This document shows, piece after piece, positions 51,218-62,668 of a DNA stretch of 64,000 bases. The stretch's first letter is position 1. The number at the start of each line of letters is the position of its first letter. Under the pieces are notes generated by a model. That model saw only the letters and a program-made list of their open reading frames with translations. It was not told where the DNA came from and ran no database searches. The position numbers were made by a program, and so were the translations under genes. This stretch comes from Candidatus Zymogenaceae bacterium (lineage in GTDB: Bacteria; Desulfobacterota; Zymogenia; Zymogenales; Zymogenaceae). The DNA lies in the NCBI GenBank assembly GCA_016931225.1, contig JAFGFE010000019.1, positions 61,747 to 125,746 on the forward strand. The letters are read 5' to 3'.

Positions 51218-53446
51218 ATGAGCTCACAAACAATATCCTGCCCTTCCTGCGGACATCAGAATCCCGATACCAGTAATTACTGCACAGCCTGCGGTGGCAA
51301 GCTGGAAAAGAAGACCGATCCATTGATCGGCAGGACGGTCAACAACAGGTTCCGTGTGGAAAAACGGATCGCATCGGGAGTCCTGTCCATTCACTACCTC
51401 GCCACGCATCTGAAATCGGGCAAACAGGTGCTTCTGAAAGTATTCAAACAGCAGGTAGTCAAAAACACGTCACTCTTTACGACCCTGAAGGAAAACAGCG
51501 CCCGCCTCAAGGCGTTGTCCCACGCAAACATCGCCCGTATCTACGACATCGGACCGGTGGGCAACAGCTGCTACATCGCCCGGCAATACGTATCCGGTGT
51601 TACCCTCGAAGACCTGATCGCCAAAAAGGGCACCCTCTCCCACAAGGCCGCCTGCACCATCGCCGCGCAAATGGCCTCGGGGCTCGAAGCCGCACACAAC
51701 GCCGGCATCATCCACGGCGCCATGAAACCCGCAAATATCATTATCGACAAGGACGGACGCGTGTTCCTGACCGACCTGGGATGTGCGGGAATCGAGGCCG
51801 AGGCGGACATCCCCGGAAGGACGGCGGAATATCTGAGTCCCGAACAAGCCGCGGGCGAAACGTACGACGGCCGGGCGGATATCTACTCGGTGGGCATTAT
51901 CCTGTACGAACTGCTCACCGGCCACTCTCCGTTTCGGAGCAATTCCTGGGATACGACCGTCTCCTACATTCTCAATCGCAAGCCGACGCCCATAGAACAA
52001 ATCAGGCCGGACCTGCCCGCCGCGGTCGTCTCCTTCATTCGACGGGCCACGTCCCGGGACCGCCTCCAGCGGTTCCGCTCCATGCAGGATATGGTAACCG
52101 CCCTGAATGACGCGGCCAAGGCCCCCATTCGCAAAGTCGGCCCGTCACGGACCGCGGCGGCCTCTGAGTCGGCGACCGCGCCGATGACAGCCACCGACAC
52201 CATCATCCCGTCAACCACCGTGATGTCGTCTCCCGCCGATACCGTCCCGGCGTCGACCGTTATCACCCCATCCAATTCCGGCTCATACAGCACCGGCACC
52301 CCGACGCCGGCGCTGATATCAAAAATTCCCGCCTGGCTGATCCTCTCGATAACAGTCTTCATCATTTTTCTGCTCGGATACGGATCAACAAAGATGTGCA
52401 GCGGTCCCGCCGTCCCCCTGGACGCGCCGGGCCCCTTGAAGGAAGAGGGGACCCTCTCCGGCACCGGAGATTCCTCTGAGTTCACCATCGACGCAGGTTT
52501 TGACGAATACGTCGAGGTTTACTTCACCTGGCCGCGGGGTCTTGCGGACATCTGGGTCGAGGTGGTGGGTGAGGACGGCTATACGGTCCTGGGAGATTTC
52601 GACCTGGACGACGGCGAGATCATCCAGCTGATGGGAGGCGGGGTTTTTTACCTGACCGTCTATTCAAAGGACGGCGCGGCCACCTGGTCGGCGGAGTACT
52701 CCCTTGGGGATGACCCGTATTATGATCCCTTCTCCGGGTATGAATCCCCCTTTGATGACTATGGAGATTATGGAACCACACCTCCCGCCGATTCGGGCCT
52801 TCATACCGAAGGCGGCTACCTGACCGGCACCGGTGATTCTTTTGATTTCGTCGTCAACGCCGGTTTTGACGAATACGTCGAGGTCTATTTTACCTGGCCA
52901 CGGGGCTCGGCGGACATCTGGGTTAAAGTGGTGGGTGAGGACGGCCACACGGTCCTGGGAGATTTCGACCTGGACAGCGGTGAGATCATCCAGTTGATGG
53001 GAGGCGGCACCTTTTACGTGACGGTATATTCAAAAAGTAATGACGCCACCTGGTCGGCGGAGTACTCTATTGGGGATGATTCATCTTATGATCCCTACTC
53101 CGAGTATGAAACCCCCTTCGATGTCTATGGAGGTCCCGACATCATGACGCCCACCGAGCCGGTTACCTACACCGAGAGCGGCACCTTGATCGGCAGCGGC
53201 GAATCATACGGCTTTACCGTCAACGCAGGCACGGATGATTTCGTCGAGGTCTATTTTACCTGGCCGCGGGGTCAATCGGATTTCTGGGTCGAGGTGGTGG
53301 GCGAGGACGGTTATACGGTTCTGGGAAACTTCGACCTGGACGACGGCGAGATCATCCAGTTGATGGGAGGCAGAACCTTTTACCTGACGATATATTCAAA
53401 AATGGGCGGAGGCGCATGGTCGGCCGAGTATGTAATCGATGAATAA
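51218..53446 (+). CDS. Transmembrane protein kinase-like protein, probable pseudokinase, with three extracellular repeats
   Basis: The 742-residue protein has a zinc ribbon (CPSC and CTAC, residues 8-25), a Hanks-type kinase fold (about 40-300), a low-complexity Thr/Ser/Pro stretch, a membrane segment (about 368-388) and three PPC-like repeats outside (about 409-497, 529-620 and 651-742) joined by Asp/Tyr/Pro-rich linkers. The ATP lysine K74, N173 and metal-binding D186 (DLG) remain. However, the catalytic loop reads HGAMKPAN, with Ala168 where the HRD Asp should be, and the glycine loop is degenerate. It probably binds nucleotide or partners without phosphorylating. No ribosome site is evident. 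Confidence 0.82.
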   Translation: MSSQTISCPSCGHQNPDTSNYCTACGGKLEKKTDPLIGRTVNNRFRVEKRIASGVLSIHYLATHLKSGKQVLLKVFKQQVVKNTSLFTTLKENSARLKALSHANIARIYDIGPVGNSCYIARQYVSGVTLEDLIAKKGTLSHKAACTIAAQMASGLEAAHNAGIIHGAMKPANIIIDKDGRVFLTDLGCAGIEAEADIPGRTAEYLSPEQAAGETYDGRADIYSVGIILYELLTGHSPFRSNSWDTTVSYILNRKPTPIEQIRPDLPAAVVSFIRRATSRDRLQRFRSMQDMVTALNDAAKAPIRKVGPSRTAAASESATAPMTATDTIIPSTTVMSSPADTVPASTVITPSNSGSYSTGTPTPALISKIPAWLILSITVFIIFLLGYGSTKMCSGPAVPLDAPGPLKEEGTLSGTGDSSEFTIDAGFDEYVEVYFTWPRGLADIWVEVVGEDGYTVLGDFDLDDGEIIQLMGGGVFYLTVYSKDGAATWSAEYSLGDDPYYDPFSGYESPFDDYGDYGTTPPADSGLHTEGGYLTGTGDSFDFVVNAGFDEYVEVYFTWPRGSADIWVKVVGEDGHTVLGDFDLDSGEIIQLMGGGTFYVTVYSKSNDATWSAEYSIGDDSSYDPYSEYETPFDVYGGPDIMTPTEPVTYTESGTLIGSGESYGFTVNAGTDDFVEVYFTWPRGQSDFWVEVVGEDGYTVLGNFDLDDGEIIQLMGGRTFYLTIYSKMGGGAWSAEYVIDE
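52442..53446 (+). repeat. Three tandem repeats of about 365 bases encoding PPC-like domains
   Basis: Copies start near 52442, 52802 and 53168. Each encodes GTG(D/E)S...DEYVEVYFTWPRG..DIWVEVVGEDG, then VLGDFDLD..EIIQLMGG..FYLTVYSK. DNA identity is high in the FTWPRG and EIIQLMGG regions. Confidence 0.9.
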
Positions 53447-53548
53447 ATGTTCGCCCCCCCTTCCGGAGCAGTCCATCCCCGGGGGCGCTCCCCGGCTCCA
53501 TGCCCTCCTCTAAACCGCTTTACTCCCCCACTATCGCGGTACATACTC

Positions 53549-54265
53549 ATGAGTATAGGAAAAAAATTCCAGCAGGAGACGAAATACATCCGGGATCACA
53601 TCCCGGCGGGCTTCTATGAGCATGACGCCCCCGCCCCGCCCTTCAAGTCATACCCGAACGCGAGGAAGATCACCCTTCCTCCCCCGATCCATTCAGACGG
53701 TCCCGGTGTATGGGACGTCATGATGAACCGCCGAAGCGCCCGGGCCTACGGGAGCGATGAGATTTCATCCGAAAACCTCTCCCAGCTCCTCTGGGCCGGC
53801 CAGGGCATCACCGCCGATTATCACGGGTTTCTCCTGCGCACGGCGCCCTCGGCGGGGGCGCTCTATCCCATCGAAACATACGTCGGTGTCTCCAACGTAC
53901 GGAATGTCCCGAAGGGCCTCTATCACTACGATGTGCGCACGGCCGATCTCTCCCAGATCGTCACCGGAGACGTCTCAAAACAGCTTTCAGAGGCCGCCCT
54001 GGGCCAGCGAATGGTGGAAAACGCCGCCGTGGTCTTCATCTGGACCGCCGTGTTCGCACGCTCTCGCGTCAAGTACAGGGACCGTGGATACCGGTACGTC
54101 TATCTGGACTGCGCCCACACGGCCCAGAACGTGCTTCTTGCCGTAACCGCCCTGGGCCTCTCGGCCTGTCCCATCGCCGCCCTCTATGATGAGGAGATCA
54201 ACACCCTGCTCGGGATCGACGGCGAAACAGAAAGCGTCCTTTACATGGCCTCCATCGGCCCCTGA
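53549..54265 (+). CDS. SagB/ThcOx-type FMN-dependent nitroreductase-fold oxidoreductase
   Basis: The 238-residue protein is a nitroreductase-fold dehydrogenase. It has VWDVMMNRRSARAYGSDEISSENLSQLLWAGQGI at the N-terminal side, the FMN-binding TAPSAGALYPIETYVGV, GLYHYDV, and AHTAQNVLLAVTALGLSACPIAALYDEEINTLLGI. In thiazole/oxazole-modified peptide clusters such enzymes oxidise azolines, but no cyclodehydratase or precursor peptide gene is adjacent, so this is probably a stand-alone oxidoreductase. The start ATG 53549 has a weak ribosome site. It lies 102 bases after the pseudokinase gene. Confidence 0.87.
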   Translation: MSIGKKFQQETKYIRDHIPAGFYEHDAPAPPFKSYPNARKITLPPPIHSDGPGVWDVMMNRRSARAYGSDEISSENLSQLLWAGQGITADYHGFLLRTAPSAGALYPIETYVGVSNVRNVPKGLYHYDVRTADLSQIVTGDVSKQLSEAALGQRMVENAAVVFIWTAVFARSRVKYRDRGYRYVYLDCAHTAQNVLLAVTALGLSACPIAALYDEEINTLLGIDGETESVLYMASIGP

Positions 54266-54355
54266 GAAAGGCGTATAACCCCCCCACCCGGGGCTTTCCA
54301 CAGAATCTGTTCATTTCCTTTTTCGTACGGCGATGTATCGCCGCGTCCCCGCGAC

Positions 54356-54384
54356 TTGACAAGCACCCGACCGATGACTACATT
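54356..54384 (+). promoter_or_regulatory. Sigma70-type promoter for clpB
   Basis: TTGACA (54356-54361), 17-base spacer, TACATT (54379-54384). No sigma32-type pattern or CIRCE element is visible. Confidence 0.6.
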
Positions 54385-54456
54385 AATGGCGGATATAAAG
54401 GCATTTCAACAAGTTGAAGGCCTTTTACCATATACAAAAAAAGGATGGACGCATAC

Positions 54457-57048
<2,592 letters not shown>

Positions 57049-57063
57049 TGAGATCAACGTACA

Positions 57064-57090
57064 CCGGGGGCTTTCGGCCCCCGGTTTTTT
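57064..57090 (+). terminator. Rho-independent terminator of clpB
   Basis: CCGGGGGC (57064-57071) pairs with GCCCCCGG (57077-57084), followed by TTTTTT. It overlaps the end of the convergent bcp gene. Confidence 0.93.
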
Positions 57091-57559
57091 ATTGCCGCTT
57101 TAATTCAATGAGCTTTTCCAGCACCCGGCTTGTGTGATCCGCCACCTTCACCTTTTCCCACACGAACCTCACCACGCCGTCGGGATCGATCAAAAATGTG
57201 CTCCGTACCGTGCCGAAGGATTCCTTGCCGTACATCTTCTTCAACTGCCAGACCCCGTATTGCTCGTGCACCCGGCGCTCCGGGTCGCTGAGCAGGATGA
57301 TGTCGAGATCATGTTTTTGCGCGAAATTCGTGTGGCTTTTGGCCGAATCCCTGCTGACGCCGATGATCACGGCGCCCTGCGAAGCGAAATCCTCCTTCGC
57401 CGTCGTGAAGTCCACCGCCTCAAGGGTGCATCCCTGGGTGTTGTCCTTCGGGTAGAAGTAGAGCACCACCCACTTTCCCCTGAAGCTGTCGAGACACACC
57501 TCCCTCTCCTCTCCGTCCGGTAGACAGAAATCGGGGGCTTTCTCTCCCGCCTGGATCAT
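57089..57559 (-). CDS. bcp: Thioredoxin-dependent peroxiredoxin, Bcp/PrxQ type
   Basis: The 156-residue enzyme reduces peroxides. The peroxidatic Cys lies in DNTQGCTLEAVDF (about residue 46), and the pattern FYPKDNT.GCT is canonical. The usual resolving Cys five residues later is absent (LEAVD), as in the 1-Cys-like subset, where another Cys or a partner supplies the second thiol. Further Cys residues (CLPD near residue 12, VCLDS near 22) might do this. GGGAGG precedes ATG. It faces clpB tail-to-tail. Confidence 0.92.
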   Translation of the reverse strand: MIQAGEKAPDFCLPDGEEREVCLDSFRGKWVVLYFYPKDNTQGCTLEAVDFTTAKEDFASQGAVIIGVSRDSAKSHTNFAQKHDLDIILLSDPERRVHEQYGVWQLKKMYGKESFGTVRSTFLIDPDGVVRFVWEKVKVADHTSRVLEKLIELKRQ

Positions 57560-57931
57560 GAGACACCTCCCAAAACAGGATACGGTAACAATGAGATATG
57601 TTCTTTTTTAAATATACACCGGATTTCATTCCAGCGCCATGATATTAGTCTCCTTCTGCCACCCCGTCGTTGAAAACAGGTTTTTCACCAGATCCAGACC
57701 GTTTGCACCCAGTGCAAAAGAGCTCATCAAGATATTGTACACCGACAGTCGCGTTCCACCAAATATACGCAATAATATATATATTCGGTGAATAATTTAA
57801 CCATATTGAACAATTTCTTGACATTTTAAGCGTATTTATATAGCATTTATGCGGTAATTATTCTAAATGTGCCGCATTTTACACTTAAAGATGTACGCAT
57901 TTTTTTATAATCGATATCGGTAGTATCCCAC
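57560..57931. other. AT-rich divergent region between bcp and the 3D-domain gene
   Basis: No gene is seen in these 372 bases. There is a plus-strand promoter at 57818-57846 and an inverted repeat ATGCGG/CCGCAT at 57849-57877 just after its likely start point. A bcp promoter is not clear. Confidence 0.6.
57818..57846 (+). promoter_or_regulatory. Promoter for the 3D-domain protein and beta-barrel genes
   Basis: TTGACA (57818-57823), 17-base spacer, TAGCAT (57841-57846), about 85 bases before the gene. The inverted repeat at 57849-57877 is placed as an operator would be. Confidence 0.6.
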
Positions 57932-58726
57932 ATGTTCATTCTCAGGCACCGACCATTCCCATTGAAAGAAATGATTAGAATTGTCCTCATACTGTTTTTT
58001 TTATTCGCGTGTACGGCCCCGACCTTTTCCCAGGATATTGACCTCGCGAGCTATTCCCCCGTTCCCGACGCGTTCGAGACTTCCCCGCCCGGCTCCGATG
58101 CCAATATAATCATTTGGGAGGTGGAAGAGATCACCGAGCCGGACACGTGGACCAGCACCCATACCCTTGAAACCACACAAGACATCACGGAACAGCCGGA
58201 AGGCCCGGTTTTGTGGCTCTCGACCAGAGAGCTGACCACCCGCATTGACACCACCCGCTCTTCTTCGACAAAAGGCCCGAGCCGCGAGGAACTCGAGGCG
58301 CTGGCCTCGGGTGACGACGCTTTCATGGAGCAGCTTTTAATCCTCAGGGCCATGGAAACCGGGAGATTCTACGAGCGGATATTTCGGGTAACCGGCTACT
58401 ATTCGCCGCTCCCCGGCCAGAATCGATACGTCACCGGCAGCTATGCGGGGGATATCAGGCTCAACGGCAAGGGCGTGATGGCCGCGGACAAGACCCCGGT
58501 GTATCTGGGGATGGCCGCCGGCCCCCCCTTCATGAAATACGGCACGAAGGTGATATTACAGGACCTGCGCGATCACGACCTACCGGGAGTCTACACCGTC
58601 CACGACCGGGGGTCCGCCATCGTGGGCGACCGGCTGGATATCTGGGTGGGCGAGGGGGAAGAAGCCATAAAGAAGGCTTTCGAGATTACCGGTTACTACC
58701 GGGCGACAATCATAGAACTGGACTGA
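57932..58726 (+). CDS. Exported 3D-domain protein (MltA-like catalytic fold)
   Basis: The 264-residue protein has a signal peptide (about 14-34), a Thr/Glu-rich region with two W-x-[ST]-T motifs (around W73 and W95), a helical stretch, and a C-terminal 3D domain. The last has YYSPLPGQNRYVTGSY, VMAADKTPVYLGMAAGP and the DRGSAIVGDRLDIWVGEGEEA motif with the conserved Asp residues. This fold occurs in lytic transglycosylase MltA and in Rpf-type proteins; murein binding or cleavage is likely but the full MltA site is not evident. Start alternatives are ATG 57932 and ATG 57971. It is 22 bases before the beta-barrel gene. Confidence 0.82.
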   Translation: MFILRHRPFPLKEMIRIVLILFFLFACTAPTFSQDIDLASYSPVPDAFETSPPGSDANIIIWEVEEITEPDTWTSTHTLETTQDITEQPEGPVLWLSTRELTTRIDTTRSSSTKGPSREELEALASGDDAFMEQLLILRAMETGRFYERIFRVTGYYSPLPGQNRYVTGSYAGDIRLNGKGVMAADKTPVYLGMAAGPPFMKYGTKVILQDLRDHDLPGVYTVHDRGSAIVGDRLDIWVGEGEEAIKKAFEITGYYRATIIELD

Positions 58727-58748
58727 TGAAAGATCGGGAGATGGTGCC

Positions 58749-60905
58749 ATGAACGCACTGACGAAGAGACAATCCCTTTTCATGTTATTTACGATCTTTG
58801 TTTCATTAGTCTTTTTCTTGTGTATATATTCACCACGAATATCCGCCGCCGATACGACGGCCACGACGATCGATGAAACATTCGTGCTAGTGGCATTCGA
58901 CGATACCTGGAAGAGCACCAGGGAACTGGGGACAGAGGAGACACCCGCCGAGCCGTCCACGACCTGGCACACCACCGAAAGCCTGGCTCCGGCTCCCACC
59001 GGGGCAATAACGCACACCCCCGCCGCAGAAAAAACGACAATCCCTAGGGAGACCGAGGGTGTCGGAGGACAGACGGATCCCTCCCTAGACCCGTATGCCG
59101 GCCCCATGCTCGGAGAAGACCAGGCCCTTTCAGGCCTGGACGTCGGCGTGGGTTTCAACCGAGACGAGACGATAACACGCGGGCGGGGCACCTATGACTC
59201 CCGGACAAGCTACTGGTATCTGAAGAAAACGACCGAGGACGACTATGAGACATTCAATGTCCGGCCGTTTCTGATGTACGGGGTCATGCATAACCTCATG
59301 CTCATCCTCATCAACGATGCGGCGGTGTCCGACGGATACAGCACGGACACCTCCTGGGATCAAAACTTCCACTACGAGGCGCCCTGGGACCCGACCAGGA
59401 CGTTCCGGGGAGAGTATACCGAGGTGGACAACCATTCGGTTAAAAAAGAGTGGGAGGGTTCCCTGGAATTGACCTATCGCCCCGTGGAGTACCTCGAGGT
59501 GTATATCCGCTGGGCCATGGATCAATACTACTCATATTCCCAGGACAACTACCGGCATGTGACGCCGGCGACCAATCCCACGTTCGCTACCGACAACAAC
59601 GACGTCATTATCGAAGAATACGACCTGAATACCTACACCGTCTCCCTGGGAACCGCCGCCCTCCTGGGAGAGGCGGGACCCACCGGAAGCGGCGCGCTGG
59701 ACCTGAACGCCTTCAACGGCGCCTTTCTGGCGCCCTTCTCGGCGTTGGTCGAGGCGGAATTCGGCGTCGACTTCGTACGAGACGACACCACCCGGTGGTT
59801 TCGAAACAGCTTTGACTATTTCCCCGGGTTTCAGCAGATCACTCCGTCCATTTTTATGAACGTTTGGGAAGAGGATTTCACCAATGTCAGTAGGAGCGTT
59901 TCCGATGATTACGAACAGTATTACCTTGTGGGAGCCGTAGACATCGGCATTCTCGATTCACTCAACACCGGGGTGTCGGGCAGGATTGACTTCCCCGTCA
60001 CGTGGAACCGCGATATCAGGCGCACCGACAGCCCCTACCAGTTCTTCAACCCGTCCCGTCCCGGACGCACCTTCTGGGGTGAAGACGACAGCGGCAGGCT
60101 CTTTTCCTGGAACCTGGACTGCTTCATCGCGTATCGACCAACACCCTTCATCGAGGTGGCCGTCAACCAGGGTTTCGCCTATCGAGAGGCGGAATACGAC
60201 GGTTCTTATTACTCCAACCTGCTTCCCACGGCGGCGGTGATCGTCACAGACGGCCGCATCGAAACCCATGACGACACCCGGCGTATGCAATACGACACGA
60301 CGCTGGCCGTAACACTCCTGACCCGGGGGGGGGATTACGATTACTCGGCCGTCTCCATCGACACCCTGGACTCCCCACTCCTCGGTAGAAACCAGATGGG
60401 AGTCACCGGCACGTTCACCTACCGTTACGTCGACATGAGCAGGGGATATGACATGGGGCAGAATTTTCCCGGCGGACTTGTCGGCATCGATTCATGGCGG
60501 CTTACCATGGATTATGATCAGTACATCGTCGGGCTCGCGATCAGCTACGGTCTTCTGGACAACCTCATGATGTCGGTATCAGGGACCTACGCGTTTCCCA
60601 GCTCATATACCAACCACGGCGAATATCTCTGGGCCTACGAGGGGGGAGACTACGGTTTCGTACCCAGCAGGATCACCGGAAGGATAAAAAACTGGTCGGT
60701 GGGGGCGGACGTTCGATATCGGATTATCGACAACCTGGAAATCGGCCTGGGAGGCACGTGTGAGTACACCTACAACAGACGTTACATGAAAAACGGCAAA
60801 TTCTACTCCCAGAATATTAATCCCAGCACCTTTTCCCACCACTGGGGCGATTCATACGAATATTTTGATTACAACCTGGAGCTGTCGCTCCGCTTTCTCT
60901 TTTAA
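58749..60905 (+). CDS. Large outer-membrane beta-barrel protein
   Basis: The 718-residue protein has a signal peptide (about 8-34), a Thr/Glu/Pro-rich segment with two W-x-[ST]-T motifs (around W54 and W73) also found in the preceding protein, and then a long region of alternating aromatic and hydrophilic residues typical of beta-strands. It ends in YNLELSLRFLF, the C-terminal Phe pattern recognised by the BAM machinery. Residues such as YEYFDYN and the many tyrosines fit barrel girdles. The family is not recognised; passive porin or ligand-channel roles are possible. GGGAG precedes ATG; it is surely in operon with the 3D-domain gene. Confidence 0.8.
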   Translation: MNALTKRQSLFMLFTIFVSLVFFLCIYSPRISAADTTATTIDETFVLVAFDDTWKSTRELGTEETPAEPSTTWHTTESLAPAPTGAITHTPAAEKTTIPRETEGVGGQTDPSLDPYAGPMLGEDQALSGLDVGVGFNRDETITRGRGTYDSRTSYWYLKKTTEDDYETFNVRPFLMYGVMHNLMLILINDAAVSDGYSTDTSWDQNFHYEAPWDPTRTFRGEYTEVDNHSVKKEWEGSLELTYRPVEYLEVYIRWAMDQYYSYSQDNYRHVTPATNPTFATDNNDVIIEEYDLNTYTVSLGTAALLGEAGPTGSGALDLNAFNGAFLAPFSALVEAEFGVDFVRDDTTRWFRNSFDYFPGFQQITPSIFMNVWEEDFTNVSRSVSDDYEQYYLVGAVDIGILDSLNTGVSGRIDFPVTWNRDIRRTDSPYQFFNPSRPGRTFWGEDDSGRLFSWNLDCFIAYRPTPFIEVAVNQGFAYREAEYDGSYYSNLLPTAAVIVTDGRIETHDDTRRMQYDTTLAVTLLTRGGDYDYSAVSIDTLDSPLLGRNQMGVTGTFTYRYVDMSRGYDMGQNFPGGLVGIDSWRLTMDYDQYIVGLAISYGLLDNLMMSVSGTYAFPSSYTNHGEYLWAYEGGDYGFVPSRITGRIKNWSVGADVRYRIIDNLEIGLGGTCEYTYNRRYMKNGKFYSQNINPSTFSHHWGDSYEYFDYNLELSLRFLF

Positions 60906-60922
60906 CGGCCCACACAGAACAT

Positions 60923-60955
60923 AAAAAACCCCTTCATGTCATGAAGGGGTTTTTT
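60923..60955. terminator. Bidirectional rho-independent terminator
   Basis: AAAAAACCCCTTCAT (60923-60937) pairs perfectly with ATGAAGGGGTTTTTT (60941-60955). It serves the beta-barrel gene and the convergent adk gene. Confidence 0.95.
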
Positions 60956-61001
60956 CGGTTTTCCCCGCCCTCATACAGGAACATCATCCGCCCATGTCCG
61001 A

Positions 61002-61649
61002 TCAGTTGGGGGAAAGGGCGTCATCGATACGCCCGGCGATTATTTCCGGCTTGCCCGTGCCGTCGATCCTCTTAAGAATTCCCAAATCCTCGAAATACCC
61101 GATCAGCGGGCCGGTCTGTCCGTGGTACTCGCTCATCCGTACCGAGACCTTCTCCGGCTCATCGTCGGGCCGGGCAAAGAGCTTTCCGCCGCACCCGTCG
61201 CAGACGCCCTTGGTTTTCGGCGGAGCGTCGGTCCTATGGTAGCTCCTGCCGCATTCGCATGACAGCCTGCCGGTGATCCGGCGCATAATTTCATCCTCGG
61301 GCACGTCCAGGAGCAGCACCCGGTCTACATATCCGCCGCCTGCGAGCATTTCCGCCTGGGCCATCGTTCGGGGAAAGCCGTCCAGAACGTACCCCTCACC
61401 CGCATCGATGAATCCCCGAAGCTTCGTCTCCATCATCTCCGTCACCAGGTGCGTGGGCCCCAGCTCTCCCGCCGCCAGGGCCCCCTCGAAGGCCTTTCCC
61501 AGCTCCGTGTTCGCCCGGATGTTTTCCCGGATGATGTCTCCCGATGAGACATGATGGGCACGGAACTTCCCGGCGACCCGCTGGGCCTGGGTCCCCTTGC
61601 CGCTTCCCGGCGGCCCCATGAACGCGATGCGTAATGCCGTCTTTTTCAT
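61002..61649 (-). CDS. adk: Adenylate kinase with zinc-type LID
   Basis: The 215-residue enzyme interconverts ATP, AMP and ADP. The P-loop is GPPGSGKGTQA at residues 12-22, the AMP site includes SSGDIIR, and DGFPRTMAQAE is the NMP/core motif. The LID (RLSCECGRSYHRT and VCDGCGG) has four Cys that would bind zinc, as in Gram-positive and many deltaproteobacterial enzymes. The usual ribosomal-operon neighbours (secY, infA) are absent. Confidence 0.95.
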   Translation of the reverse strand: MKKTALRIAFMGPPGSGKGTQAQRVAGKFRAHHVSSGDIIRENIRANTELGKAFEGALAAGELGPTHLVTEMMETKLRGFIDAGEGYVLDGFPRTMAQAEMLAGGGYVDRVLLLDVPEDEIMRRITGRLSCECGRSYHRTDAPPKTKGVCDGCGGKLFARPDDEPEKVSVRMSEYHGQTGPLIGYFEDLGILKRIDGTGKPEIIAGRIDDALSPN

Positions 61650-61712
61650 ATACTCGACCGTTTCCGCCTCAACGGCGGCTCGTTTCCCGCAGGATGCGCA
61701 TCCGGAACATAT

Positions 61713-62639
61713 TTACCGGATGAAACCTGTCTCTTTCAAAAAGCCGCCCACCGCCGCCTCGTATTCATCGGTCTTTTCCTGGTGCCCCCGGTGGTGCCCC
61801 AGTCCCTCGAAGGTGAGCTCCTCCTTCGGCCCGCCGTAGGCCTCGAAGAGCCGCATCTGGTCATCAAAGGACACCATCTCGTCTTCAGTATGCATAATAA
61901 AGAGTGCCGGGACGGTCATGTCCGCGGCGTAGGCCATCGGGTTGCCCGCTTCGAAGTCGGCCCCGCTTCTCATCCGTGTTATACACAGCGCTCCGGGCAG
62001 CAGTACCGGCACGGCGCCTCCCACCGCCTTCTCGGCGTTGAACACGATGGATGCGGGGACATCCGACAGGGTGGAATCGAGAATCAGGGCGTCCACGGCA
62101 GCGGGATCGACTGCTGTCAGCTCCATCGTCGCCAGGATCGACGCCGCCCCGCCCATGGATATGCCGAAGATTCCGACCTTTCGTTCTGAATCGTAGCCCG
62201 CATCCTCGAGCCACGCCACACCACCCATCACGTCATACCGCTCCTTGTCGCCGAAGGTGGCGTACCCGAAATCGCTCTCGCCGTGCCCTCTGAGCTCCAG
62301 AAGCAGCACCGAGACCCCCCGGTCGACGAACATCGGCGCGAACCTGACCAACCCCTTCTTGTTCGCGTTGCGCCCGTGCACCAGTACGAATGCACTGTCG
62401 CCGCCGGCGTCGATCCACCAGCACGAAAGCGAAAGGGCGTCCTCGTCCGCCGATGTCACCGTCACCGCATCCGCCTCCAGCCCCACATCCCCGGGCTCCA
62501 GAAATACGTACTCGGCGGCCAGCTCGTCCTCGTTCATCAGCGGAGGGTACAACAGCTGGTTCGAGAAATACCACGATATCCCCCCGTAGGCCAGAATAAG
62601 GACGGCCACAATACACAAAAGTATCCACCATTTTTTCAT
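61713..62639 (-). CDS. Membrane-anchored alpha/beta hydrolase
   Basis: The 308-residue protein has one N-terminal membrane segment (about 4-24) and an alpha/beta-hydrolase domain: FVLVHGRNANKKGLVRFAPMF, KVGIFGISMGGAASIL with the nucleophile Ser, VPALFIMHTEDEMVSF with the Asp and GLGHHRGHQEKTDEY with the His. It resembles the BEM46/YqkD-like group, whose substrates are unknown. AAGGAGG precedes ATG. The next gene upstream ends 29 bases away, so both may be in one transcript. Confidence 0.85.
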   Translation of the reverse strand: MKKWWILLCIVAVLILAYGGISWYFSNQLLYPPLMNEDELAAEYVFLEPGDVGLEADAVTVTSADEDALSLSCWWIDAGGDSAFVLVHGRNANKKGLVRFAPMFVDRGVSVLLLELRGHGESDFGYATFGDKERYDVMGGVAWLEDAGYDSERKVGIFGISMGGAASILATMELTAVDPAAVDALILDSTLSDVPASIVFNAEKAVGGAVPVLLPGALCITRMRSGADFEAGNPMAYAADMTVPALFIMHTEDEMVSFDDQMRLFEAYGGPKEELTFEGLGHHRGHQEKTDEYEAAVGGFLKETGFIR

Positions 62640-62668
62640 ATTATATCCTCCTTGAGGATTATGTGTGG

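Noticed and set aside
53549..54265. A thiazole/oxazole-modified peptide cluster around the SagB-like gene
   Set aside because: No cyclodehydratase, leader peptide or transporter gene is adjacent.
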